Positions 47,478 through 58,965 of a DNA stretch of 64,000 nt are shown piece by piece (within the stretch, counting starts at the first letter, position 1; each line of letters begins with the position of its first letter). Source of the DNA: Phytophthora colocasiae (lineage: Eukaryota > Oomycota > Peronosporomycetes > Peronosporales > Peronosporaceae). The notes below the pieces were generated by a model. That model was not told where the DNA came from, ran no database searches, and saw only the letters and a list, made by a program, of their open reading frames with translations. Location: assembly GCA_018806915.1 (NCBI GenBank), contig JAGKQI010000007.1:1-64000 (forward strand), written 5' to 3'. The position numbers and the translations under genes were made by a program.

Positions 47478-48586
47478 ATGCTAAGGTCACTGGCGGAAAA
47501 CACGTTCAGCGTCATGTGCTACAATGTAGCTGGCCTTCCGGAGATTCTGTCGAGTGGCAACCCGTCCGAGAACAGCGTCGAGATCGGCAAGCGCATTAGC
47601 AACTGGGGCGTCGTGAATGTACAGGAGGATTTCAACTACCACGCCTACATCTATTCGGAGAATACCCAACCGTACCGCACCGCCACCAGTGGTGGTATTC
47701 CGTTCGAGATGGTCTCAATACACTCTCAAACTACCCGTTCAGCAACATTACGGACTTGACACGCACGAAATGGGAAGACTGCAGTACGTTCGACGGGGCT
47801 GACTGCCTCACGCCTAAGGGCTTTACGTTCCTCGAGATTCAACTGGCTGACGGCGTCACTCTTGACCTCTACAACCTTCACACTGATGCTGGAGTAACCG
47901 CCGCGGATGAAGTGGCCCGAGCGGCGAATCTGGCTCAGCTCAGTGAGTACATCGCTGCCAATTCGGCTGACAACGCGGTGATCGTCATGGGCGATACGAA
48001 CACGCGCTATACTCGTACGGACGACACCATAAAGGAATTTGCCGAGGAACTTGGCCTGACGGATGGCTGGGTGGAGTACGTTCGCAACGGCGTATATCCG
48101 ACAAAAGGAGCCGATGCAATTGTCTGCAATGCGAGCAATATGACAAACACGTGCGAGGTCGTAGACAAGATCTTGTTTCGTGGAAACAACTACATCAAGT
48201 TGACCCTTGATAAGTGGAACAACGAGAATGCTGCTTTCCTCGATGACAATGGAGCGATGCTGTCCGATCACCCACCGATTTCATCGACTTTCTCCTGGAC
48301 GCTGAATGATGAATTCGCCTAAGCAACGCTGTTGGAGGCCCCCACGGCGATCAATTCACGGATGTTGCAGCAGCAGCAGTAGGTGGACAAACTGTGAAGT
48401 CTGGTAAGCATCCGGAGGATGCTTCGTTTTCAGGATCAATCGATAAGAGTTTCACGTATAGTTAGGATCAGAACCCAAGACGACAGTAACGGACAGGACG
48501 TTGAGAGTCTGTAGGAGGCTCACTTTCCAGTTTTCTGCCTGCCGATAACGAGCCCAAGAGCCTCAAACCCCGTTGTTTCTCAACCC

Positions 48587-50408
48587 ATGCCCACTCTAAC
48601 CGCGGAAGATATTGCCTTCGTAGGCCCTACGCACGTGCCTTGACTCGAAAACTTCACGTATGTGCGCGTTACGAAGGTTCATGGGACATCGGCCACCGTA
48701 AGACGCACTGGGCCAGACAGCACCAAGGAGAGCCCAGAGTTTGATGTCAAGGTCTCCTCCTTACGCCATCGCATCGTTAGTGACGATGAAACCGAGCACT
48801 GGCCGGGATCCTACGTAGGCCACCCGATTGCATTTGTCCAGACAAACGGAGAAGCGAGTGATCAATGGGCTTACGGATTGGTTACCGGCTACAGCATGGA
48901 CGCTAAATTAGCCCAACTACATGTACGATGCGGCATCTCGTCTCTCAGGGTTGGTCTAACGACCCCTCCAACAATAATCGCTGTTGATCGGCTCAACTAT
49001 GCTCTACAAACCGGCGCTTCCCTCAACGTGATGGCCTTAAACGCACTCGAGCTACTGGATCGCCAAAATGAGGTGATTGTGGCATGTGGGAAAAGCAGAT
49101 CCGGTCTTCCAGTAAGCGTGACGACGACGATGTTAAGAGTACCGTTCAACCCTGAGGAGATTGTTTCCCTCATCAAACCCGACACACTGGAAATTGTATC
49201 AGTCCGCCGCCAGCACATTGTCGACTGCGAGCTCGACGGACGCAGTGGTAACCATTCTGACGTCTTTACGGATACTCAGGCCACCTCGGGTACAGCGCAG
49301 TTAGGATCTTCACCTGACATGACTAACAATATTAACCTCGCTTTTAGTGATTCAGATGACGAAGGTAAAACCGAGGACCAAGTTTTACAGCGAGACGACA
49401 TCAACAGTGTCCGCTTCCAGAACCGATCGCTCCACAAGCGGTACCGCCCAAGTCCACCAGAAGAACACGACGATCTTATCCTGGACCAGGTCGACATCCC
49501 TGTGCTGCAGACAACTGGTGACGCTCAAGCCTCAGCGTCCCGCCCTTCGGCTATGGAGAAGCTCGTTCACGACGCAGTTGTCCACCCCTCACTACTCGGT
49601 AAGAACCCGCAATTTGTTATTGAATCTGCGCAACAAGGACCCCGGACCAAGTTTTTAGACTCGCATATGATCTCAGCTTTGGCATCAGAGGCTTGTCAGT
49701 GATGCATTTCCGGCGCTTCATTCAGGAGCTTGAGCCACACTCGTCAATGACGGGCATCAACATGACGAACTTCGGACGATCGAATGCACTTCAGCCGGCT
49801 TCACCTCCTTCCTGTCTCCGCGACATTGTCGACGCCTTCGAGACGCTGCTCCTCTTTGCCCAAGGATTCTACAACAACACCGTCTATGACTTCATCAAGA
49901 CTGGTGCGGCGTTCATGGCAAGAATGTCAGTGCTCTCACAACCCGACGTGGCCGCGTGCAATATGCTGGTCCACTGGATAAACTCCAAACTCGGGAAGTT
50001 CAGCAGTGAGATTATTGCATCAAACCTCCGACAGCAGTGCAAGTTGGACTCGAGTTCACCAGAAAGGATGACCATTTGATGGAACTATACGAAGCCCTTC
50101 AACAGAAGCAGAGAACAGCTCAGGTATTACCGAAACAACCACGAGGAACAACGACGAACCGACCAAACCCCGTTCGCACAGCAAAACAGTCCACTGTACC
50201 TCGCGAGCTGCTCGACATGTTGCCTAAACAAGGCCACAAGACACTGTGTATGCGCTACTTGTCGAAGAAAGGGTGCACGGGACCAACTCAGGGTCACTGC
50301 TTCGACCCTAGTCGAGCGCACTTCAAGCCACTCGCACTCCCTGCCGATGCTAAGGCCTACATCGACAAAAACTTCGGCGGACTAGCGTCGGAATTTGCCG
50401 ATCTGTGA
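48587..50408 (+). pseudogene. DIRS gag-like protein
   Basis: Begins at the ATG at 48587 (MPTLTAEDIAFVGPTHVP) with an in-frame TGA at 48641. It then stays open to 49702, changes frame into 49693-50079 (CLRDIVDAFETLLLFAQGFY) and again into 50037-50408. The end carries a Cys/His finger (CMRYLSKKGC...GHC...H, about 50246-50325), a likely nucleic-acid-binding module of DIRS Gag proteins. Three lesions break it. Confidence 0.65.
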
Positions 50409-50530
50409 CGCCAACCTGCTGCCCCAGATCTGGTATGTCACGGACAGATAGCCCAGCCATCGCTACATGTCGGTTGTAAGCAGTCTCAGTTCTCAGCATC
50501 GGGAGTACATGCTTCCGGGAAAGATCTCCA

Positions 50531-50820
50531 CAACGTGAGAGTACAGGCTCTTGCGTCTCAGACTTCAGGAGTACAGGCTCTTGAAAATGCAAATCAGACT
50601 ATCCAGCCATCACTATCAGAAGATGCGTTATTCCTCCAGCGAGGGACGGATGCACTTGACAGTTCCGAAACAGATCAATACAACGTGAGAGTACAGGCTC
50701 TTGCGTCTCAGACTTCAGGGGTACAGGCTCTTGAAAATGCAAATCAGACTTCACTATCAGAAGATGAGTTATTCATCCAGCGAGGGAAGAGTGCACTTGA
50801 CAGTTTTCATCGAACCCAGA
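50531..50820 (+). repeat. 150-bp tandem duplication in the DIRS polyprotein
   Basis: Two copies (from 50531 and 50681) both start CAACGTGAGAGTACAGGCTC. They encode a 50-residue repeat including VQALASQTSGVQALENANQT. The second copy lacks about 10 bases internally (ATCCAGCCAT). Confidence 0.85.
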
Positions 50821-51596
50821 CGGCCATCAGGCAAGCCTCGGCAGAAGAGCGAGACGAGGCCTTTCGCCAATTCGCCGAACGGTATGGCGTGCAGTTACCG
50901 AACACAAACGCTGTGCAACATGGAGAACTTGACAAAAAGCGTATCAGTGCAGTGTCCAGCGTAGCACGACGCTCTGGTTTAAAACTGGCTCAGTTTGTAA
51001 GAGTTTATCGGCATCAGACACCATCCGATCCCAGGCCGAACAAGGATTTGTTCGAACTGACCGTCTCCACGAAACCGGAGATCAATCAGCTCACAACCCA
51101 GTGGAATTCAATAGTTCGGCATGGTGTCGTACCCGCGTGGAAACCAAACAGACCAGCCAGACAGCTCTCGCGACCTTCTAACCATAAAATTCCGGCCGCC
51201 CATTACCAGCAAGTACGAGACCACATCTTCAAAGGCGAACAAGAAGGACGCTATCTCGTCGTGGAAGCCGATCTACTGAATCAGTGGCCTGAAATCTACA
51301 TCAGCCCGGTTGGAGTCACAAAAAAATCACAGTCACTGGCAACGATCCGGGTCATCAATGACTACTCTTACCCACCTGATGCCTCTGTCAACGACTTTAC
51401 GGATCGAAGTACATTTCCGGAGATTTCATACAACCCCCCTCGCGATATTGCTCGTCGATTTTTGAGCTACGAACCAGATTTCCCGGTCATGTGATTTTGA
51501 TAATGCTTGGCGATGTCTCGGGTGCATTTCGACACATTCCAGTAGCAGCAGAACACGTTCACATGTTCGGATTTCGGTTTGACGGGTACATCGTGA

Positions 51597-51789
51597 TTTG
51601 TGCCCGAGGCTTTCCTCCTAATAACAATCAATATTACTTTGGAATTTACCTTCTACACAACAAGTCTATTCCTTTCTTACCTCTATCTGGTGAACGAGAA
51701 CACTCGACGCACCAAGGAGACGCTGGAGTACCTGCACAACAACAAGGAGCAGGAAGACAAGACAAAGGACAAGCGTGCAAAAGCTGCTA
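51597..51789 (+). repeat. Copia 5' LTR (193 bp)
   Basis: 193 bp, one base different from 56627-56819. Confidence 0.8.
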
Positions 51790-51801
51790 GGTTATGAGCC
51801 C
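51790..51801 (+). other. Copia primer-binding site (initiator-Met tRNA half)
   Basis: GGTTATGAGCCC immediately follows the 5' LTR. It is complementary to GGGCTCATAACC in the anticodon arm of initiator methionine tRNA, the internal half-tRNA priming mode known from Drosophila copia. Confidence 0.65.
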
Positions 51802-51860
51802 AAACTCTACTTGGCTGTGATCGAGTAAACAAGTTACGATTAAGACTGCCACGGGATAAC

Positions 51861-54800
51861 ATGGCTGCTGCTCAACCAGTGATTCGAGGTAGCTCCAAGG
51901 CCCCAAGGTTTGAGGGGACTTTCGAGCTGTACAAGGTGGAACTCCAGTTGTATCTGGAAGAACGTGAGGCGTGGGATGTCGTGAACGGAACGGAAACCCG
52001 CCACACCAACGATCAAGACCAACAGCAATCTTTGACAGAAGAAACCGACTTGCCAAGGCTGCGATCCTGCGAGGAATACGCGGGTGTCAAGACGACGAAG
52101 TAAACAAGATCTGCTCTATGGATACCGCGAAGGCAATGTGGGATACCATCACGGCTGATAAGACGCAGAGAGACTATTCGTACGTGGCGATGCTGCGGGC
52201 GCAACTCTACAATACCAAGCACGTGAAAGGCCAGCCGCTGACCGAGTACCTGACGGCAATGAACAGACTTCGGCAGCAGATGGCAGCATGGAGCAACTCA
52301 CGTAGTGGACGAGGACGAGATGTTGAGAGTATTGACAATGGGTGTGACGCTGTCGCATCCAGAGCTCGTGGAGCAATTCGACTTGCCGGCAAGGCAGGGA
52401 ACGCCGCTGACGCTGCAGCAGTTTACGAACGCGTTGAGGTCAAAGGATGAGAGGATTCGAATGGCTGAAGCAATGCGCGGTGAAGTTGATGAGCCACAAG
52501 CAGTTATGTGCGCTACGCCTGCTGCTAGAGATAAAACGAAAAGGAACAAGCGGAGCAGGGGAGCGTGGAAGAAACGCAAGTGTTTCCATTGTGGCAAGCC
52601 TGGACACTTCAAGCAGCAGTGCTGGCACTATTTGAATCAGTCCAAGAAGGTCGAGAGCGACGAGAAGAAGTCGACTACCGACAAGAAGGACAAGAAGAAG
52701 AAGAAGTCAAAGAATGAAGACAAACCAGGTGCGAAGAATAATATGCTAATCCTGAACGAGAATGCACCAGACATTATACGACGATATGAAAGTAGCAGCA
52801 GCAGCGACGATGATGAAGACGACGGAGACTTCCCCATGGTTGGAATGGTGACGAAGGTCGACGCAGACAATCGAAATGCGTGGATGCTGGACTGCGGGAG
52901 TTCGACACATATATGTGTCGACAAGAACTTGTACTCGAGCGTGAAGAAGTCGAAGGCAACGTTCAAGGTCTGGACTGGTGAGATTACGAAAGGTGTAATG
53001 TGTGGAACTGTGAAGCTGAACCTGCCAGATAAGAACGGCAAAGAGGTGGAAGTGGAGCTACAGGATGTGGAATTCTCGCCTGCGGGGAGCGTCAACTTGA
53101 TAAGTTTAGGCAAGCTGGAGAGTGAGGGTTGGACGCCTTCGTTCAGTTCGACTGAAGTAACGCCTCGCAAGTGTTGGTTGGATTCTGCTATTGGACGACT
53201 AGAGTTCGTGAAGCGTGGCTCTCACTACTGGTTGGAAGCTGGATTGTCGGATGACATGGTAATGACAACGTTGAACGCCGATGCCAGTCCGCTGATGCGG
53301 TGGCACGAGCGCTTGGGACACTTAAATGTGGCCGCGATTAAGGCTATAGTGGACCAGAAGTTGGTGGACGGCATGGACATTCCTGAGGAGTTGTTCAAGA
53401 AGCCGTTCCAGTGTTTGACTTGCATGTCGGCGAAGCGACGGCGCATGAGCTACAAGAAGAGCGCAAAGAACAAGAGGACGACGATCAACTACGAACGTCT
53501 GATGTCGGATACATGTGACATGGGCAAGTACATACCTGGGTCTGGAGGCATTCGCTACTTTCAGTTGATACAGGACGAGGGCTCACGGTATAAGTGGTGC
53601 TACCCGATTGTGAATAAGAGCGATGCCAACGCGAACACGATAAAGCTGATGAAGAAGTTGATTGCGCAAGGTCATCGGATAAAGACTTTCTCAAGCGACG
53701 GCGGTGGTGAGTTCGTGAACACGGAGCTAAAGAAGTTTCTGGAGGAGCACGGCATTGATTTTGTGCCAACTCACGCGTACACACCCGAAGAGAACGCGCT
53801 TGTGGAGAAGCTGAACGGTGTACTGGCCAACAAGACTCGGACAGCTATGCAGGCGGCGAACATGCCGAGCAAGCTGTGGCCTGAAGTGTTACAGTACATT
53901 GTGGATATTGGCAACATGAGCATGACCAAGGCACTGAACGGGACTGACCCCATCGGAGAAGTTGTACGGCAAGAAGCCGGACTTGACCAAGGTTCGTGTC
54001 TGTGGTGCTATTGGATTTGTGTATGTGCCGAAGCGCAAGGATAAGCTTAGCCCGAAGGCTGACCCGGCGTTATTGCTGGGATTCGCACACACCTCACCAG
54101 GTTATCGACTATTGCATTTGAGGACTGGGAGGATTGTGGAGGCGCGAGATGTGAAATTTCGTGAGGACGTGACAGTAAGCAGGAAGTACCTGAACGCGCT
54201 CCTAGCTGGACAGCACAAGACGTATCAGCACATTCCGTTTGTGCCTCTGCCGGTTGAATTTGTGGCAGAAGAGCATTTTCATGAAGTGAAAATGCGTGCA
54301 GTGAAGGAGAGTTTGCCAGATGACGTGAATGAGAAGTCCATGGCGGATGACGACAATTGCAATGTGGAAAGTTCGTCGAGTGAGTCGGACGGAGATGAAC
54401 TCGTAGAAGAACCTGTACAAGTGAGACCTGGACGAGCTGCTGGACGAAGAGCAAGACGGCAGCGTGCTGCGAACCAGCAACAACAACCAGTGAGAAGGTC
54501 CAACCGAGTGCGACGACAAAATGTAAGGCTTAGTAACTACCAGTTGCTGATGGGTGCCGAAGTTGAAGACCCGGCCAACGTCGAAGAGGCAATGGATTCG
54601 CCGCAGTGGAAGGACTGGGAAGATGCGATCAAGAAGGAGTACGCGTCTTTGATCAAGAACGGAACCTGGAAGCTGGTGAAGGGCCTAAGGACGACAATGG
54701 ACGGTGGATCAAGGTCATGACTACCAAGTGGGTCCTGAAGGTGAAACGTGATGAGCAAGGCAGAGTGCAGCGCTACAAGGCGAGACTGGTCGTACATGGA

Positions 54801-55598
54801 TATGAACAACGATTTGGACATGAATACTGGAAGACATACTCACCTGTAGTACGCTGGATGACAATGTTGATTGTGCTTTTGCTGGCTCTGTTGCTTGGAC
54901 TGGAGGTCGATCAAGGTGACTTTGAGACGGCATTCCTGAACAGCAACATGGATGGTGCAAAGATTTACGTGGAACAGCCTACGGAGTTCGACGACGGAAC
55001 TGACAGGGTGTGTTTCCTGCTTAAGGGTCTGTACGGATTGAAACAAGCTGCTAGACTATGGTATCTGACTTTGCACAAGCGCCTAGAGAAGCTTGGCATG
55101 AAACGAAGTGCGTTCGACGTGGGCCTGTACTACAAGTGGATTGACGGACGGCTCTTGATGGTGACCGTGTATGTGGACGACATGTTAATCATTGGAACTC
55201 GCTGTGACATCGACAAGATGTAGAAGGACTTGACGGAAGAGTTTGCGTTGAAGGACATGGGACGAGTGCACTACTTACTGGGTATGGAGGTGGATTACGT
55301 TCCTGGAAAGAAGCTGTGCATTTCGCAGACGGCATACATTGATAAGATCCTGCACAAGTTCCAGATGAAGGATGCGAAGACGGTGAGGTCGCCGCAGCAG
55401 CACAACGAGAAAGTCCTGCCGATTGAGCGGGATGAGAGCAAGATCAATGATAAGAACTTGGAGTACCAGGAGTTGGTTGGTGCGCTGCAGTACCTTGTGA
55501 CGTGTACCCGCCCGGACATTTCAAATGCGGTGCGAAACCTGAGTCGACATACAGGAAGCTACACAAAGGAGAACTTTGCGGCTGCCAAGAGGTGCTGA
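51861..55598 (+). pseudogene. Copia polyprotein: gag, protease, integrase, RT
   Basis: Starts at the ATG at 51861 (MAAAQPVIRGSSKAPRFEGT, a typical Copia gag opening). Frames change near 52025 and 52300. The zinc knuckle CFHCGKPGHFKQQC lies at about 52580-52622. The protease has MLDCGSSTHICVD (about 52883). Gag-pre-integrase has RWHERLGHLN (about 53299), and the integrase core has SDTCDMG, FSSDGGGEF (about 53690-53717) and PEENALVEKLN (about 53788). A shift lies near 53975 and another near 54690. The RT is at 54720-55220 with GDFETAFLNS, LKGLYGLKQAARLWY and the catalytic YVDDML (about 55169-55186). A TAG at 55221 is followed in frame by the rest to 55598. About five lesions. Confidence 0.85.
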
Positions 55599-55672
55599 GG
55601 TACCTGAAGGGTACAAGGACGTATGGGCTGGTTTAGGTGGTGAATGACTCGGACTTGAACGAGGGTTTATAA

Positions 55673-56332
55673 GTGAGCGCATATTGCGATGCGGACCATG
55701 CAAACTGCCCGGATACGTCACGATCTGTTACTGGCTACGTACTTCAGCTGAATGGCCACAGCTTTGGATTCAAAAGCAAGATGCAGGCGTCCGTGACGGA
55801 TGATACCTGCAAGTCAGAGTTGGTGGCTGCAAGTACATGTGTGGAGGACTTACTTTGGGCGAGGAAGCTGCTCAAGGAGCTGAAGTTCAAGCCAGAGGTT
55901 GCGAAGCTGCTGATGGACAATCAAGCGGCTATTAAAGTTTGTTCCGACGCCGGCAATTTCGACGGCGTGGAGCGCTACGCTAAGAAGAGTCGGAAGATAG
56001 CGGAGCTGGTGATGAAGAACAAGGTGGACATCGAATACGTCTCGACGGAGGATAATGTCGCTGACATGTTTACCAAGGCACTGGGCCCGCAGCGATTCGA
56101 AAAGTTGCGAGCGGGACTCGGGGTGAAGGATGTTGAGGGCGCCAAGGAGCGTCAGAACACAGAGGAAGGCGTGGTTGAGCGTCAGCACGATGGTCAAGGC
56201 GTGGTAAAGCGTCGAAGCGTGCGTCTGGCCAAGAGTCAGGAGAATAAAGCTGCGGTCAAGCAGTACATGGCTAAGAGCCAGGATGTTGACACTGTGGTCA
56301 AGCAGTGCATGGCCAAGAGCCAGGAAGATTGA
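55673..56332 (+). pseudogene. Copia RNase H and repeat-bearing C-terminus
   Basis: The RNase H domain reads SAYCDADHANCPDTSRSVTG, then CKSELVAAS, LLMDNQAAIKV and VEYVSTEDNVADMFTK-like ending (about 55673-56080). It is separated from the RT by a frameshift near 55598 and a TAA at 55669. A 70-residue basic/Gln tail carries imperfect repeats of VVKQCMAKSQ. The remaining bases to the 3' LTR are non-coding. Confidence 0.82.
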
Positions 56333-56385
56333 CACTGTGGTAAAGCAGTGCGTGGCCATGAGCCAGGGTAATGAAGCCGTGGTTG
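56252..56385 (+). repeat. About 42-bp tandem repeat, three units
   Basis: Units GTCAAGCAGTACATGGCTAA..., GTCAAGCAGTGCATGGCCAA... and GTAAAGCAGTGCGTGGCCAT... each continue with GAGCCAGG. The second has one extra base that shifts the frame and ends the protein. Confidence 0.75.
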
Positions 56386-56626
56386 TGCAGCGCAAAACGT
56401 TGGCAGAAGATCGGACGAAAGCCGAAGCCAGCGGAAGTACTGTCTAATGTGATTCGGCCAAGGGCTGATGTTGACAGTGACACGGAGGCTTAGTTCCGGG
56501 GGAGTTTGAGCCGACGGGTTCTGGAGACTCCCGGAGAAGAACTTTCGCCTGTGTCAGGTTCCGTCACGGTTGAGTGACAGGAAGGCCAGTGACCATCTTG
56601 ATCGATGGGTCCAGCCTAAAGGAGGT

Positions 56627-56819
56627 TTTGTGCCCGAGGCTTTCCTCCTAATAACAATCAATATTACTTTGGAATTTACCTTCTACACAACAAGTCTATT
56701 CCTTTCTTACCTCTATCTGGAGAACGAGAACACTCGACGCACCAAGGAGACGCTGGAGTACCTGCACAACAACAAGGAGCAGGAAGACAAGACAAAGGAC
56801 AAGCGTGCAAAAGCTGCTA
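56627..56819 (+). repeat. Copia 3' LTR (193 bp)
   Basis: Preceded by the purine run at 56618-56625. DIRS RT sequence resumes directly after it. Confidence 0.8.
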
Positions 56820-57468
56820 TCCGCTACGTCTCAACCTGCTTTCCGCCGGCCCGGGCATTCTATCAAAATCTCTAAGTGTTCGTGACAACATTTCCACGTC
56901 ATCACGTTCGTCACCAATTACCCAAAGACGTTCGCGAAGATTTGAGATGGTATCTAGCCGTGCTTACCCAGGGGAAGAAATTCAACTCCATTCCAGTGGA
57001 ACATTTCGCACAGCTACTGCCACCGTCACGCCACGTCTTCATCAGATACTGGTGTGTGCGTATTGGAACCACAGCTCAAGCAGTACATCCGCGTGCATTT
57101 CAGCGAAGCGGTACGACAAACATTTGCCGTCACGAAAACACACAACTCGATCAATGTCCGCGAATTGATGGGGCCTGCCCTCGCAGCACTCCATTGGGGT
57201 CCAAGGTGGACATCAACAGGGCGTGACAAAACCCACGTCCGAATGTGGATCGACAATACCAGTGCAGTCGCTTGGCTTGAAAAACGTGCAAGTCAACATC
57301 CAATAGCACGAGCTTACAACAGGCTCATTCCCTGGCAGAATTCCAACACTCATTCTCATGTTCAGCAGCACACATACCAGGGGACAACAATACGATGGAG
57401 GACGCTGGATCCAGGGCTTGGAGCGCAAATCATTCATTATACCCTCTGTGGACTAACTTATCCAATTC

Positions 57469-58509
57469 TTGGACACAGATACCGATTCTTCCGCCGTTCG
57501 ACGATCTCTTGAGTCTTTGGGAGACGTGCTCCGCGGACATGCTCTCGCAGGTTCAACTTCCGGGAAGTACTCAACACACTGGCACCAGTGGTGCACATTC
57601 TCACACCAACTAGGTTGGTCACCATGGATTACGGAACCAGGTCGCGCGGCGAACAAGAAGCTGGGGTGCTTTGCTGTATACTGTTGGAAGTATGGATGGA
57701 ACAAGGCTCGGCAAGGAAATACAGTTTGGGACCATCAAACTCAAGCTGGCCAGCATCCGGTGGTACCACAAGAGCTACATTGGAATCGACCTCACGGCAT
57801 CACCCGACTTCACGGTACTTCTGCAAGGTATCAAGCGCCTATCAGTTCACAAGCTCCAACCAATTACACCAGCTTTCCTGCGACTACTGTATCATCGACT
57901 GGATCTTCAGCAGCCTCAGCATCGCCTTCTGTAGGGCAGTGTATTGGTAGGATTCTTCTTCCTTCTTCGGAGATCAGAGTATCTTCGGATCGGACAGGCC
58001 AGACACTTCTACTGCCTCAAACACCAGAACGTATTTTTCTCGGACGCGGAAGGGAACCAACACCAGAATCAAAATCAACATCGGTCACAATCGGTCTTGA
58101 GGGAGCCAAGAACGACCAATTTGGGCGTGGTGCATGGCGCACAATGCATTCCTCAGGTGATCCAGTTATATGTCCAGTCATCGCGGTCAAACACCTCAAC
58201 ATTGCCAGGCGGAAGGCTGCGTACAAAGGCAGGTACCTCTGCGGCAACCTAACAGCAGCAACGATGGCCAAGGCATTCAAGGCCACAGCAAAGAGTATCG
58301 GCGTACCAGAAGCCAACTACTCAACACACTCTGTCCGGATTGGTGGAGCGACAGCCCTTCTGAGCGGCCAAGCGAGCAGTACCGCTATCAAGCTCCTGGG
58401 TCGCTGGCTATCGAACTGTTTTGAGCAGTATCCAACGCAATCGGCCATCTCAACCTCGACACTCTCGCGGCGGATGGTAGGCGCTCACACTCGACAGAAT
58501 CATTCGTAA
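57469..58509 (+). pseudogene. DIRS tyrosine recombinase
   Basis: Integrates the circular cDNA in DIRS elements. The N-terminal SAM-like part (LAGSTSGKYSTHWHQWCTFS, about 57545) is followed, in other frames, by QFGTIKLKLASIRWYHKSYI (about 57720-57780) and VGFFFLLRRSEYLRI (about 57945-57990), which holds the first catalytic arginine. Back in the first frame come THSVRIGGATALL (HxxR, about 58328-58366) and LGRWLSNCFEQYP (the last block with the nucleophilic tyrosine, about 58396-58436). All catalytic residues are present, but two or three frameshifts break it. Confidence 0.8.
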
Positions 58510-58965
58510 GGACTCGAGAGCACATTACTTTTGGGGGCCGCTCATCACGCCCTTACTCAAGGCTGGTCGAGGACAATGAAGTTCATTTGCCCCCAAACCG
58601 ACTGAGTTGTATCCTTGGAAAGCTCACGTTACACACGGATTCTCGTGTGGACGCAGTGAGCATCACGATATCGGCTCCCACAGCAACAACGATTTGGGAC
58701 TGGCGGCACTGCTAAAACCCTGACGTTGGCTTCTGGCGAGTACATCACATCGATGGAAGCTCACTGGGGCAAGTACAACAGCCATACACGCATCTTCTAC
58801 CTGAAATTCACGACTAGTCTAGGTAACACTCTGTCAGGAGGAAGCGCCACAAGTGATAGCACTATCGCCTATGCCCCCGACGGATACCAGCTTAGTGCCT
58901 TTCACGGCCGAGATGGAGACGCGATCGACGCTTTGGGAGCGATCTGGACGAAAATTTCTGCGTAG

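Larger units (their letters stand above)
51597..56819 (+). mobile_element. Copia-type LTR retrotransposon inside the DIRS element
   Basis: 5223 bp bounded by 193-bp repeats (51597-51789 and 56627-56819) with one mismatch seen (GGTGAACG versus GGAGAACG). A primer site follows the first and a purine run (AAAGGAGG, 56618-56625) precedes the second. The order Gag, protease, integrase, RT, RNase H defines Copia. No 5-bp duplication is seen at the ends and the LTR termini are not the usual TG...CA, so the exact ends may be a few bases off or altered by deletion. Confidence 0.85.
50535..57480 (+). pseudogene. DIRS reverse transcriptase / RNase H, split by Copia
   Basis: The N-terminal RT part has WPEIYISPVGVTKKSQSLAT, RVINDYSYPP (about 51345-51375) and LGDVSGAFRHIPV (about 51505-51545). 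It breaks off at FGFRFDGYIVI (about 51596), where the Copia element begins. To the right it resumes at about 56820 with RYVSTCFPPARAFYQNL and continues into RNase H (NSINVRELMGPALAALHWGP, HVRMWIDNTSAVAWLEKRAS, 57140-57290). The segment expected between them, including the catalytic YxDD-type box and thumb, is missing from both sides, so Copia insertion was accompanied or followed by a deletion. Several frameshifts are also present. Confidence 0.72.
48404..58623 (+). mobile_element. DIRS-type tyrosine-recombinase retroelement carrying a Copia element
   Basis: The insert has Gag-like, reverse transcriptase/RNase H and tyrosine recombinase genes in that order, the hallmark of DIRS order elements. 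No target duplication is seen: gene sequence ends ...GTGAAGTCTG and resumes TCACGTTACAC without repeat. This fits recombinase-mediated insertion. A small palindrome (AAGCATCC...GGATGCTT) sits at the left end. I could not identify split direct or inverted terminal repeats. Without the Copia element about 5.0 kb remains, including a loss in the RT core. Confidence 0.82.
47478..58965 (+). pseudogene. EEP-fold hydrolase with jacalin-like domain, copy 2 (split by DIRS)
   Basis: The ATG at 47478 starts MLRSLAENTFSVMCYNVAGL, closely similar to copy 1. A frameshift lies near 47710, after which 47756-48322 carries YNLHTDAG, VMGDTNTRYTR and LSDHPPISSTFSW. A second shift near 48315 leads into the jacalin start NAVGGPHGDQFTDVAAA. 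The gene stops at about 48403 in the codons for TVKS and resumes at about 58624 with the next jacalin strand (LHTDSRVDAVSITISA), then ASGEYITSMEAHWGK and FHGRDGDAIDALGAIWTK, with the stop at 58963. It was therefore an ordinary single-jacalin paralogue before the 10.2-kb DIRS insertion. The substrate is unknown. Confidence 0.78.
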
